Positions 33,600 through 47,600 of a stretch of DNA of 64,000 nt are shown here, in pieces. The notes below the pieces were generated by a model. It searched no databases. It saw nothing but the letters and a program-made list of their open reading frames with translations, and had not been told where the DNA came from. The position numbers and the translations under genes are program-made. The stretch covers positions 130,883,788 through 130,947,787 of the forward strand of contig NC_079147.1 in the NCBI RefSeq assembly GCF_945859685.1. The letters are read 5' to 3'. Each line of letters starts with the position of its first letter. Within the stretch, counting starts at the first letter, position 1. This stretch comes from Eupeodes corollae (lineage: Eukaryota > Arthropoda > Insecta > Diptera > Syrphidae).

Positions 33600-35060
33600 C
33601 TATTACAAAACTTAATACTTTTTCTTTTATTTCTGCTCTGGTAAGTCGTAGTCAAGATAATGATTTTGCATCGTTCTCTTATGTTTTGAAGATCGAGTTA
33701 TTTGTTCTGATGAGTCTGGTCCATTGGGTGATGGTATTGGGGGTTTGAAAACTCCTGCTGGAACCCTTTTAACGTGTTTCAGTGTTCGGATTTTGAACCG
33801 TTACTTCAGATCATTTTAGCTCAATCACTTTGTAAGTCATTGTTTCCAATGTTGTGGCAAGTTTATTAGTAACCACTTGGCGTTTCATAATAACATCTTT
33901 TCTTCAACATCATTTACTTTAGCATGGCGTTTACTATCTGCATAGCACTGTAGTGGTCACCCTATGACTCCGAAATCATCACCATCATTACTTGAATGAT
34001 TGCTTGCAGACTTAATGTAAGGTTTAGTATAAGCTTAATATCGTAATTAGCTCTCCGCAGTCTGCACACGCACAGTTACCATTTCTAGTTGTTTGACTAA
34101 ACAGAGTCAGTCGTTGATGATTCGCCCAACAGTTAACACCTAGATAAGCTCTTAAAACTATCAATTGTTATAATGTGATCTAGATTAAGTTTAGTAAATA
34201 AAATTGGATTTTTATATATAACTGTGAAATCAGAAATAATAGTTTCAATCGCCGTACCACATCAGCACTTTCCCTTCCACTTTTCCATGACATCTTGATC
34301 TCGCACTTCGTTATCTATATTCGAAAGCTACTGAATGGAGGGCAGTTTATCACGAATGTTTCTGTTAAACATAAGTTCCGCAGGTGTCTTCAGAGTGGTT
34401 GAATGTGGGTTCGAATAGGACCTACATTAGCAGATAATCTTGCAAGTCTTCTTACCAATTTCCTTTCTCATTTTGATAAATGGTTAATCTCTTTTGTAAG
34501 AATCGATTTTGGCGTTCAACTTCCCCTTTTTGCTGAGGCCAATATAATAATATTATATACATTATACATATATATATACCGTTATCAGCTGTAATTAAAA
34601 AGAGGCAATCCAAATCGTGCAAAAATCCTTTTTAGGCGTTTTATGGCCTCTGAGGAATAAATCTTCTATAATAGTCAACAATTACGAATAAATGATGACC
34701 TGTTGTTAAGGGACCGCCAGATGTTGCCATGGACCCGATGGTAATTCAGTTCTTTTGAGTGGTTCCGGTGTTACTAAACCGGTTGTTAAAATGTAACCTT
34801 TACATTTTTCCACAAATTTCTCAACTTGAGCATCGATTTTAGGCCACCAAACTTTTGCTCTGAGTCGTCTTTTCACAAGGGACAATCTTGGGCTGATTGA
34901 AGTGTTCGGTCACGCAAGCTTTGAGGGTTCAAATACTTTTTTTCGAACTGTTTAAGGTGTTTGCAATTACAACCATCACTTTTCTAGCTTGTCCTAGTTT
35001 TTTCACGACTTCGCGTTCAAAATTTACGACCCATACTTATAAAAATTTAGTTAGTATCGA
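33600..35060 (-). pseudogene. Ty3/gypsy retrotransposon pol remnant (integrase)
   Basis: Reading the minus strand from about 34920, frames give RRLRAKVWWPKIDAQVEKF (end of the zinc-binding region of integrase), VTPEPLKRTELPSGPW, HHLFVIVDYY (start of the catalytic core, first Asp) and ITADN (second Asp region). Then come RQNRFLQKRL, KTPAELMFNRNIRDKLPS and DQDVMEKWKGK. Toward 33650 the C-terminus reads HVKRVPAGVFKPPIPSPNGP. Stops, shifts and small deletions are frequent. No gag, protease or RT part was recognised. Confidence 0.8.
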
Positions 35061-35259
35061 AAAAAATATCTGACAAACTAATAAACAAACTCAAAAACCC
35101 TATTTGGCCTCAAACTTGTAACAATTAAGTGAAAACAAAAAGTTGTTTGCTTAATTGCTAAAAAACTATTGCGTATCGAAAATGATGAAGACACATGTTT
35201 CTATTATTTTTTCCATCACTGTATAACTTTAAGGTAGTTCGGGACTTTTAATACCAAGC

Positions 35260-35600
35260 CACTGGGATAACTTCAGACAAAAACACCAGATCTGAAATCA
35301 AACAAAGACTAACTCTTGCGAATTGATGCTTCCTTGGAGGAAGCAATTAAGCAGTTAAGTCCTTTTTCGAGTATCTAAAATCACTTTTCCTAAGATACTC
35401 ATCATCGTGGTTCTCATTTATAGCGCAGAGGCTTGCATCTTGGCAAGATGAGAACGTTTTATGATGCTTTGAGAGATGTGTAATGTAGAGCGAATAGACA
35501 ACATTGTTTCAGACTGGAAGGTCTTCGAATCTACTTCATGTTCATTTTGGTCCAGGTCAGTCCCAGACTGTAGCAGTACCTTAAGAAAGTCAGAGCGAGA
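35260..35600 (+). pseudogene. LINE reverse-transcriptase thumb fragment
   Basis: Plus-strand frames give EIKQRLTLAN, SIWSKTI-like broken sequence and FERCV-like residues, in the order expected after the RT core in RTE/R-type LINEs (a run such as EI..RL.LA, then LY..LI.PVL.Y.AE.W, then FER). It is strongly decayed and is probably related to the fragment at 51530-51900. Confidence 0.4.
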
Positions 35601-38600
35601 GACACTGTAGTTACTTAAACTTTTTGCTTGCAGTATGGTAAAATCCTTTTACAAGCTATTTAACACACAAAACAAACGGCTTTTATAATCGTTCAATAAT
35701 TCTTTATTACTATCAATATAATATGTTTTGTATATATTTATGTATATTGTATATAATAACTGGATTTCAATCCCTTTAATATAGATATTTTATGCAAGTA
35801 TATGTGTGTATATATTTTAATGTATATATTTGTTGTATATTATATTCACTTGGGACTATTACTATAAATTAATTTTGAATAAAAATGGAAAGTATAAAAA
35901 ATAAAATAAAAATATGTAGTATGTAATAAAGGAGAAGTAGTTTTAAGTTACATAAAGTAAATAATTTTTCCAAAGAGCAAATTGAATTCGTTACTTTGCA
36001 GTAGAGTAGCACTAAGAATTACAATATACAATAAAAACGATATTTAAAGAGCAAAAATTCTTAAAACGAAAATTTACACTTTAAAATGCTACTTTCTAGC
36101 TTTGCACAATTTTGATTTGTAATATTGCTGAGATGAGATTTTCAAGTGACTAATAAAAATACTTCCCGCAAAAAATTAGAAATTGTTTTCTGTTACTTTA
36201 AACCAAAAATGGGAGTACTGAACGGGGATAATGATTAAGCTGTATTTGATTTGACTTTGAAATTCGAATTATGTGGGATTAATTGATGAACTTATAAGTT
36301 ATAAAATTGGACAAGGACATCGCATCCAATACAATCCACTCAATTTTTAAATTTGAACTACAATAATTAAAAGCTATCAGTCCACGCAAATATTTCACTT
36401 ATTTCCTCTGTTTCTTATACACGTTAGAGAAATAAAGTGAAATAATTTATTTTTGGTCAAGTCGATTTATCTTTAACATCCCGTTTTTAGTTGATTTTCA
36501 TTAATACAAAATTCCATACTTGAGATTGATTATCCTCACTGAGTTAAGTTGAAAGTATCATGTCTATGTTCGTGTGTTGGATCCTGTTAGCCTTAGCTAA
36601 TTTTTGTTTTTAAGTTTTGATAAAAAAGACTAGATTATTACAAAAATAAAGTTTTTTTTTAATAATTACGAAAATGAATATGGTAAAGAAGTTGACATTT
36701 CGTATTTAACTGTCCGATATGTACTGGAACCTAGATTATAGTAGACAATTTGAAAATGGTAAGAACAAATTAGTATCCATTTGAAAAAGGACTAATCGCG
36801 GAAGTAAAGGACTTTTTTAGTGTTCATTAATACAAACAAAATGATGATTGTACTAACGCAGATTTCCGAATTTTATGAAAACACCCTAACTTTATAAATT
36901 TTATAAAGATCATCTGAGAAAACAGCAATACTCATGGAATTGGGTAATATTATTCAATGTAAAATGCCAAACATAACATCAAATTTTGAAGGATTAAAAA
37001 TGGTTATCCATACAAATTAATTTAAAACAAAATAAAATGGTTCGAAATTTGCTCAGTTGGAAAATTTTGTTAAGTTTGAAATTATAGTTTAATATTTGTA
37101 AATAAAAACAAATTTAACAGGCAAACAAAAATCAAGTTTTTTGTAAAATAGTTTATTTACAAAGTGTGTATTTTATTTATTTAGTTCATACAATACGATA
37201 TTTTTTTTGTATAAATTGGTAGAAAAATTTGATATCTACTAAGTTTGATGAAATCTTAAACTCCTACGTTATTGTAATTGTATTGTATTCTTTTTTATTC
37301 AATATTTGATTTTAATTTATCTATTTAGACTTAACAATGCTCGTAAATTTCTTATTTAAAAAATTTAATACTTTTCTTAGAATTTCTAAGAAACTCGATT
37401 TTCCATTTTTTTATATCTCTGAATAAATGTGTTTGTGTTGATTAAATATTATTTGCATTGGACAATTGTTGAGATATGTTGCTTACGCTTATTAATTTTT
37501 GTTTGCATTCAAAATTTGATTTGCGCTTTATTTGAGTAGTATTTTTTTTAATTGGCTTCGATATGGTTTGTATTTTCTATTAAAGTATACATATATCAAT
37601 TTCAATAAACAAGTTCTTGAGCAACATGAGTTTAAAAATAATGAACTTTTGTTGTAAGACAGATTTAGGATAAGAACATATATAAAAGTATGATGATTCA
37701 TTTAAAAAATGTAAAAAATAACAACACAAAATATAATGTAACAAAAATTGTGTCTACTAATAGCACTACCATAGCTTTAAATTATTTTACATAGTACATA
37801 TAGACTTACTAAATGAAACTTCAAATGAAGGCGTTAGAAAATTAGTATATTCTTTAAACATAAGTAATAAAACAAATAATAAAATAGAATATCTTAAGAA
37901 TGTTCATTAACACAAAATTTTAATTCTTAAAAGATAATTTTTTTGTTGTAAATTAGGGAAGACCATCAAATAGACATAATAGCTATTTTTTATTCATAGA
38001 ATTTTTCTATTTGTCGCAAAGAACAAAAAAGCTACCGAAGACAAATAACTACCATAATTTGATAATTAAAGTTGTGACACACATTTTAAACCGAAATTAG
38101 AATAAATTTAAAATGTAAGAAAATACTTTTTGTTCAACAGCAAAACAATGCGCGAGTAACTTGTATAATATATTGTAATAACTAGAAAGACCAAGAACCG
38201 GCACCAAATTTTTGAAATGGAGTTATAACCAAAATGTATTGATATGTATGCGCATGCATGTTTAAAAATTTCAAATTCAAAACATTATTTTATAAGAATT
38301 TAAATTAAAATTAGATGTTAAGTAGTTTTTAAACAATTTTAAATAATTATAGTTCACGTTATTAAATTAACTAAAAAGAAGAGTTTCAGAATAATGTGAC
38401 CTAGATAATGTTTGTATTTAAAAGAAAACTAGTTATTTTTTAGTTGATAAAAGCCGGGAATATGTAAATAATAGATGTCTGGGAAGTAGGCGTCTGAAAC
38501 CAAAATGTATCAAGAGATTTTTTCCGATATTTTATTGTGTCATTGTTATGGTTATACCTCACAGAAAAAAAGTTAAATAGGGTGTGAAGTTAAAAAATGA

Positions 38601-41453
38601 ATACGAAAAAAGTTCGAATGCGTCTAAAGCTAAAAATAAAATGTCTTGGACACACGTTTTTTAATGAGATATGACATTTTAGTGCATCAGTGTTACGTCG
38701 AGTTCAAAATCGAAAAATTAACATTTTCACAGAACCATGAGAAAAAAAACATGACAAACGGTTGGATTTAATATAAATTTTCGTATATCTACAAATGAAT
38801 GAGTGAATGAGTTTGAGTTAACACTCCATTCCAAAAATGTTAAGCCGGCTATAAGACTTAGAGTAAAGGGCACTAAAGTGGTTTCCTACTTAAAGACCTC
38901 TTGTTATTATTTTTTTTATTTTATAAGCCTAACAAAAAAATTTGTTTAAATTAAATTCAAATTATTCATACAAAATGTTAGTTTTATTTAATCTTACTAT
39001 ATAAGTCTTTTGTGAGAAACTGAAACTTTTTAAAGTTTTATTTGACGGTCATTTTTAGACGTGTTTATTAACAAAACAGAACTTGTGTCTGTTTTAAAGA
39101 AAAGCTAAAAATACAAACAATTAATTGTTAACAGTCTAATGTGAACACAAGCATGTTTTGTTTTTGGTTAGGGTTTATAATTGTTTATTCTGCCACAAGA
39201 ACTGTTTTATTGTTTAAAAAATTTACCAACGAACTATCTACGTATGTATGTATATTATGTTTGATATGGATAATATCCGAAGCTTTTAAATATAACACTA
39301 ATTATAGCGATATGTAAAATTCTAAAATGATGTATTAAGCATATTAGCTTGGTGTGAAAATGTTAAGCAGTTTTGTTTTTATTCAAACTTTAGTAACTTT
39401 TTAATTGCAATGTCCATTTCTTTAGTAATTAATTTTCGATGGTATGTCTTAGTATGGCTGATAATTTGAAGTCCTAAAATGGTCTTTCAATTGGAAATAT
39501 TCAAAAAAAATGTATGCAGGATTATTTGGTCTTAACATGCAATTTCCGATTGTACTTTGCTCTATAGGTATAAACGTAGTAGTTTTTAAACTTATTTACG
39601 AAATAAGTGGGCAATCAAACATTCGGTGTTAATTATAGGATGGTTATTTGATTTAACCACTACAAATGAAGATTTTTGTATGATAAAAAGTCATGCGTTT
39701 TAATTTGTATTATTTTCTACTGAAATATTCTTGTATAATCTGCCCGAATTATAAAACTCTATAAAAAAAGCGATATCCACAAGTAGCAGGAGCAAAGAAA
39801 ACTCAAACAATTTACAAATAGTAATACATACTAAAAGCATAAACCAATTTTAAATTTACATTATCCACTACAAAATTACATGCCATTTTGGAAAATTGCT
39901 GGACAATCAGCAACAGTATTATAAGAACAACTCCAAGGTGTAGATTTCGTCCCTTATTTGTCAAGCTAACTAGGCTATCAAAGAACTCAGTTCCCAGTGG
40001 CGTCGGTTCACTTTAAAATGTTATTTAAATTTACTTAAAGATTTCCAAAAACAATATGGAATTATTTCACCCATACATGTCATACTAGAACTGCATATTA
40101 ATTAGTATGAACAACAACAAATAACAGTAATCTAATTATATATTTTCTAATTTTTGTTTTGGTAAATTCGTTAAAATTCGATGGGGAGACTTTTCAGGGA
40201 TATGCAAATTTATAAAAACATTGAACAGTGCTTCTGGATTAAACCGGATTAATATGTTGGAGACAAAATTCATTATTGCATTAATATGCAAATTTTGAAA
40301 TAGATTTTGTAAATTATAAACCACCCTTTTTGGATTTTAATATTTTTTTAAAATTTGTCCAAGGTTATGTATGTTTCACACTGGTGTTAGTTTTGTACTT
40401 TTCAATTTCAAAAATTGGGCGAGCAGAACCCCTAGTCAAATTTTTTAAAGTATTTATAAAACTGTTGCATTTTGTATATTGAACAAAAATTCAAAGATCA
40501 TTTTATCTCTAATTTTCACGACTTTATATTTGTTTGGAATAATGATTAGAAGACTTTCTAAAATCTGAAAAGCATTTTAAAAATGAGAACTGTGAAACAT
40601 GAGGAGGTAAACTCCTTTCAAACTTTGATCATAATGTTCGGAGCAACTAGGACAGTCGGTAATAACTTTCAAAATGTGTATTTCTGATTTTTTTTTAGTC
40701 TAATTTTGCAATTTTTTAATATTTTTTTTAAGAAAAAAAGATATATTGGCCAAAAATTGAAAACCTGAAACAACTTTTCGAAAATAGGAAAATCAAAAAA
40801 TTAAAGCTTAAAAATATTTTACTTTATAATTATGCAGGTAAGAATTAAAAAAAATGGTTTTGGACACTCATAACTATTTACCTACAAATTTCGAAAAAAA
40901 AAATCACAAAATAGGTGGTAACAGAATTTGCACAAAGCTGATTTGTCATATTTGAAAAAATTGTTATCGTTATTGTAATCATTTGGCAAGATTAGTTCTT
41001 TAACATACTTGCAACGGCTTTATTTATATGATATTAATTTGTGAGACCGATTTCGTTGCAAAATATAAATACCTAAAGTTTACTTATGTAACCACTTATT
41101 TCCAAGTAGTTAACTTCCATATTTCATTAGGCCAAGTTCATTCTACAATCGAAATTTATTTTATGAACAATTTGTTAATGTTTAAAGCAAAAGCGTATAT
41201 CTTCTTGAATAAATGTCAAAACTCAAAAGTATGCAGGTGGTCCATTATTTTCTAGAAAATAAATGTAGAAAAATGTAATATATTTAATAAAATAACAAAA
41301 TGTTGTTTAACAAAATTATATAAACAAAAATTGTTGTTTGATTCTTAACTAACTACGCTAACATTGTTTCAATATTTGCTATAAACACGTTAAAAAATAA
41401 ACAGAATAATCATTACAGTCATTTAAAAATACAATTACATTATAATTCACAAC
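35601..41453. other. element-poor AT-rich region 3' of Dystrophin
   Basis: About 5.8 kb with no open frame of note and no transposon signature, unlike the rest of the window. It is very A/T-rich on both strands with many TTTATT (AATAAA on minus). It lies directly downstream of the Dys stop, so it may include alternative long 3' UTRs, but no boundary can be set by eye. Confidence 0.4.
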
Positions 41454-41459
41454 TTTATT
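41454..41459 (-). terminator. candidate polyadenylation signal of Dystrophin
   Basis: TTTATT on plus (AATAAA on minus), about 95 nt downstream of the stop. It is the first canonical hexamer after the CDS. Others lie further down, so it may be only the proximal site. Confidence 0.4.
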
Positions 41460-41552
41460 TGATTTTCATCTGATCATCTTTAAAGTGTGTTTATTTCAAG
41501 CTAAAGCACTTTGATCGTTTGCTTTTAAAGCTTTTTTACATTGTTTTAAATT

Positions 41553-41638
41553 TTAAGTCATCTTTTCTGCAAGGGAATGTTCAACTTCACGTTCGGTGAT
41601 AACAGTTACAAGTTCCTCGACAGCTCTACCAATTTCTT
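41553..41638 (-). CDS. Dys: Dys last coding exon (C-terminal tail)
   Basis: It encodes EEIGRAVEELVTVITEREVE and then HSLAEKMT, with TAA at 41553-41555. The acceptor is ttttttag|aag, and the first two bases complete a codon begun by the G at the end of the previous exon. The VEELVTVITE word is shared with fly dystrophins. Confidence 0.93.
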
Positions 41639-44600
41639 CTAAAAAATAATAATAATATAAATTATTTAAATATACTTATACATTTCTAATATGAAATATT
41701 AGTAGGTATTTAAAAAATTGGAAGCATTTACGGCTGAACTGGCAATATTTAAGACCTTAAATGAACTTGATACGAATGCAATTTCAATTAATAGAAATTA
41801 AAATACATCCCTGTATTTTAATTTAAAATTTTATTCTAAGTGTCCTCTTTTAAATTTTCTTCCACATATTTTATTGATTTCTAGTTATTTAAGCATACGC
41901 TTAGTTTTTGCAATCAGAAGTTGTAATACTATATTAAAATCATACATAAGTAAGTATATAAAATTATAATTTTCCAAAGCCATATTCACATTTTTTGAAT
42001 ATATCTTATAGTCTAAGATACGTTAGAAGGAATATCAACCCTTGTCTGTTATTTGATAATTACCAATATTTTATCAAAAATTTTCGATTCAAATTCGATC
42101 TTGGGTTAAATATTGAAAAATAAGTGTATTTTTAAAATAAGTTTTAAATTTTTTCCCAACAAAATTCATATTGTGCTTGAATTGAATTAAATAAATTGTT
42201 GTAAGAGATAAATGCTTAGCCTCTTGCAATTTAAACTTAATTGTTAAGAAGTATGATCTGAAACAAATATTTATGTTTAAAATTACCTATTATTTGTACA
42301 TTTTTAAGAATGATCTTTTAAATCCAAAATGCAGCATTATAAATAAAAAAATAAAAATTGTTAATAAAATTGGTACGAATTTTTGAATATAAAAAAAATT
42401 AAAATGATAAGAAGTAAAAAGGGTACAAATTGAGAAACATTCAAATTAAAAAAAATGCATGAACGTTGAATTAAATAACGAAAAAAGATAAGAAGTAAAA
42501 AGGGTAAATAACATGATTCAAAAAATTGAGAAATATAAAAAATTAAAAAAAATGCATGAACGTTGAATCAAATAACGAAAAAAGGTAAATAGCACATATT
42601 TTTACCAGGCATATGTAATAAACTCGAATGAGGTGGTGGTGGTGGCCTACCATCTTCTCCTATTAAAACTTGACCACTATCAGCACTGTTACGAAGATGG
42701 ATGTTGCCACCAGCGTTTGGGGCTTGTTTATTTTCACCAATTTTAAGATTAGGCATCGGCAATCCACCGATCCCATCTTTTGATAAGTAGCAATTAAAGC
42801 AATTGAACGTTAATATTGTTAGTAATTTGAGACAAAATGTTAATATAGATTTTTATTTACTCACTTGAGTTCTGTTCATAGTAACCATTTTGCTGCATTT
42901 TTGCTGGTGAGTCAGTATTAAGTTGTGAAGCAGTTACAGATCTTGTTTGTAATGTAGATGGTTTTGCATTATTGGCTTTGTTCGGTTCATCCAGCAATTG
43001 CCTCAGCCTTTGCAATTGAGCTTCTAGCTGCCTGTTATGGTCCTCCAATATTTGCATACGAGCTTCTAGTCGGCCTTTATGTTGCCGTAACAACTTTGCT
43101 TCTGCCATCATATCCTTTGAACAAAAATTTAAATTGAATTGACAACTCCCAATTGTTATTACAGACTCGTTTTACCTGTCCCTGATCAGCATCACTACCA
43201 AGGGAAAGGCCACCCAGCGGAGAATGATTAGTTCCTTCGTCTGGAGTTGTAAGACTTTGTGTTTGCTTTGTAGAAAGCTGTTGGTATTCTGATTGAAGAT
43301 TAGCATTTTCTTCTTCGAGATCTCGAATAATAGCTTCCAATTCTTCCCTCTGTTCTGCATCCATAGCTGCCATAACCTGTACAGGTGATTTTGGCCCACT
43401 ACCATTCGGGGGCAAGGCTTGACAATACTGTGCGATCAATTGATGCTCATCGTCACTGTCAGGAGTTGAATTTGGACCAGTTCCATATTCTACTTGTGCC
43501 AGTCGAGAAGCATACATTTCCAGCCTTGAGTGCATATCGTTTTGAAGTGTATGAGTTGTGTGTTGTGGGCTAGGTGTTGGGCTTTCTAACGCATCACCTT
43601 CTAGAACACTCTGAACTGGAAGATAACCAACTCGGGGATGCTTCTTAAAGTACTTTCGGCTTTTGAACTTATTTTTTAGTGCTCTTGTGAAATCTCGAAC
43701 ATCCTCTGTTGATGTGGTCTACAACAAAATGAAAACATGAATTGTTATTATATTTGAACGTATCATTACTTATGTAACAGGTAAATAACTATCCATAGTT
43801 TTACATACCGTTGTACAGTATTCGTGCATTGGATGACTTAGCTTATGGTTTTTGGCATTTCGGCCAAAGAAGAAACATTTTTGGCACATGTCAAAGTTAA
43901 AACATTTTAAACAACGATAACGGAAGCCAACAATTGGATATTCCTTACAAATATTGCACTTTGCCTAAAATAAAAAAAAATTAATTAATATAATATTTAA
44001 AGCAACTTTAGTACGTTTCAAACCTGGTGTTTAGCTGATTCGGCTGCAGCTAATCTATGTAAGACGGGAAGCCAAACTAAACTTTGAGGTTCATGTTGTA
44101 GCCAACCAAGGAAATGTTGCGCCTCTATTGATAATTCTTGATTGCTGTCTTGAGCTTATTATATATTTAATATAAAACACAAATAATTAATATAACACAT
44201 AAATATAATAGAAGTACCAAAAAAGAAAATTTAATTGAATACATACAATCTGGGGATATTCCGGCTCTTTCTAAACATGATCTAACTGAGGGCTCTATAT
44301 TTGATCCCCCAAAAGCTGCAACTTCACCTAATTGCCTTGGCACCTTGATAATAAAATGAAATATTATAATAAGTTATTAATAAACTGCTTACAAAACAGA
44401 AAATACTTGAATGCAGTCATGAAGAAGAAGTCCAAGTTTTCTTTGATCTACTTTACGATCAAGGTCAGCAATCAATCGAAACAAATAGCGGTATTTTTCT
44501 TCAAGGTGTCCCCTACACAGTAGAATTAATCCAACCTAAAAATGATAACGCAAATTAAACAAAGTTTTAGGAATTTTTAACTTCAATACTGCAACGAGTT

Positions 44601-47600
44601 TGTTGCAATATTGAATATTGTTTGCTTTCATTGGAACTTAACATAGATTTATAGATTTATGTGTAGCAATTGACTAAATTGTATATAACAAATATTCGTT
44701 TGAATGGAAGTTTTTTATTTCAGAAATTAATTTACCTTGAAACTTAAGACCCGAATTTGTCCTGTTCTTTGGGAATCATAAACATTCAAAATCCAATTGA
44801 TTGCTAAATCCAGCAGCAACGTTAGATCTATTTTATCGATTATAACATATAAAGAATGTAAAACAGTCGTCATATCGGGGATATCGATTAGCTTATCATT
44901 TTGAGCACGTAATCCATGTCGGTCGAAGGATTCAATTGCTATTGCCATAGGAATACGATCCAATGCTTTATACCAAAATTATATAAAATTAATAATTTAA
45001 TTATAATACACACTTTTAAATATTTCATACCCAATCGCTTTTGCACAGATCGAAGCTTCATTGCGGTTCGGTAAGCCGAAAAGCGTACTTCGTTCAATTC
45101 AGCTAATGACTTCATGAGTTCGATCATTTCGGGATGGTCCCAATGGGTCGTTTCTCGTTCGTGGCTATGAATTTGCGAATTAGTTTGTGATTCCTTTTTT
45201 ATAAGTTTATTAAACTCACTCAATATAATAAGGCACACTGGCAGCTGTCGTTGCACGTTCCCAAGGAGGTTTTACACTTTGTCTAAGATTCGGTAAGGGT
45301 CCAATTGTGCCACTGTTCGATGTATTTCTTCCATCATCGCAGTGTTCGAGTGATATATTTGCTCCTGATGCTACTAAGAGTTTTTGCCTTTCATCCATTG
45401 CAATTTGCAAGAGTTTCATTCTATTTGAATTAAAAAGTTAAAATATAGAAACAATTTTAATTTAGATGTTTTTACACAAAATATCATAGTTACCTTGTAT
45501 TCAAATCCTCCAATTTCGAAAGACAAGGGGGAGGTACTAGCACTTGATTTGCTGTAAAGAATGATTGTTGCTCGTTACAGTCGTCTAATAAGGCTCCTGC
45601 AGTCGTCATTTTATCACGAAGTCGCTGCAAATGTTGCATTTGCTCCATAGCATCTTGCGAACTATTTGGTGGTCCCCAGGTAGATTTTGTCGTTTCAGCA
45701 GACGCAACACGTGAGCATAGATTTTCAAGTATTTTTTGGAATTGACGCATTTTCTAGAAATAAAAAGTGAAATAAATTTTTTAACTTTTTAAATTGATTT
45801 CAGAAAATTATTAGGTAGCAAGAATCTTAATGAGTTTGTATAGGTCTGATTTCTTAATCTTTAACAAATAGCGCAGCCCCTGCTTGGGCACACTAAAGAT
45901 TTGAATTTATATTTTAAAACTTTGAAACTGCATTCGTTCAACCTTGCAACTACCCCACATTCCATTGTTTGCTCAAGCAATACGTGGTTGCAGAGGACAT
46001 CTTATTTTACAGAAATGAATAATTTTGTATTTTCAATTTTGTACATAAAACAACTTTGTTTTTATAACAATATGTTCTGTATAGTTTTTGTTTTTGTCTA
46101 CCAATATAAATAAAGTTAAATGCTCCTTTGATTTCACTCACAAAAAGGAGCACTAGAAATGATTGCCTATTTCAAGACCTTACAAATTTCTATTTACAAG
46201 CGTTTTTTAAAAAAGTTTATGAATTTGTGTATTAATGTTGGTTTTACCAAACGTTTTTGATTACATAGTTGTAGTTGTTATTTACAAAAGGAAATTTATA
46301 GGAAAATTGTAATTTCTGTTTCACCAACAAAAAAATTAAGTTGTAATTTACAAGTAGCAAACATTTCTAAATTTCGTTTCACCAAAGAAAATAAGTTAAT
46401 GTGTAAATCCTCTTAAAAGTTCGTTTTTTCTTCAAATCTTATAGATATGTACTTTGAGGAAGCCAAAGTGATGATATTTTAATCTCATCTCAGTACATAG
46501 TTGTCAATATTGTTGCCAATCATAAGCTTAACTTAATTTCGGTGCAACCTTAAGTTCAAACACTTGTGATCTACAATATATTCTTCAGCAATGTTGTGAG
46601 CCTTCATCACCCGTTTGTAAAATGAAAACTTGTAGTTGGTAAAACAAAAAACTGCATATTACAAATTAGTAGCCGCATATTACAAGCACACATTTGTGCT
46701 TGGATCTTGTATTTTGATGAAATATTTTCTTAATTTCATATGACGAATACAATTTCAAAAAAACGTAATTTTCTTCAGTCTTTTATTATAGTTAAGTAGT
46801 CTAATAAATATTTTAACCCTCCTTTACGTCATGGGGTCAAAAAGTACCCCAGAGCATATTTGAACACTCATAACTTTTTTCTTTTTAATTGTATTTTTAT
46901 GGGATTAATATCAGTAAACGACATTCAATTTTCTGTTATTATTATAATTATTCTATTATTGCGTGTTTTTATGATCACTGACTTTTAACAGTTTTTTGCG
47001 ATTTTTTCATGGAGATAATTCATAAACCTGGCATGGAGCCTATTTGTACCGCACTATATAATATCAAAAATTGTCTATTATTTCATTAAGAATATATCTA
47101 TTATGTACATATATATAGTTCTACTTTGAGGTTAAATGCAATTTTATTGTTCTACGTGACATTTGACGCATGTTATTTGTGGCATTTGGTAGCAATATCC
47201 TCCGCAGCACTCACAGACAGATCTGTTTTATGTATCTTCGGTTTTGAACGAAGGTGACTCAAAGCCTTTTGAGAAAAAGTCTTTTGGGGACTGTTCGCAA
47301 GACTTCTTCATAAAAGACGAAGGGCATCCAAAGTAGTTTTCCCTATTTTGTTTTCGGTGACAGGCTACGAACGGTCATTTATTTCCCACTACATCAGCTC
47401 AGTCGCCAGTTGATGAACTTATCGTTTTTGAATAAATGTTTGTTTTTCTTAGGTGGGTCGAAATGTTGAAAAATTATGAAAATTACTGATGCTTCTATAT
47501 CTAGTTAGTTGTAAAACATCATTAGGTGGGTGGACCGACCGCTCTTGCTTCCTGTTATTGACTATTACGGGATCGTACTGACCATCAAGAAATTGCTTTA

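Noticed and set aside
34403..34594. Plus-strand ORF as a gene
   Set aside because: Antisense to the decayed Ty3/gypsy integrase region.
43172..43573. Other ORFs overlapping the Dys exons on both strands
   Set aside because: Shadows of the 543-nt Dys exon in other frames.
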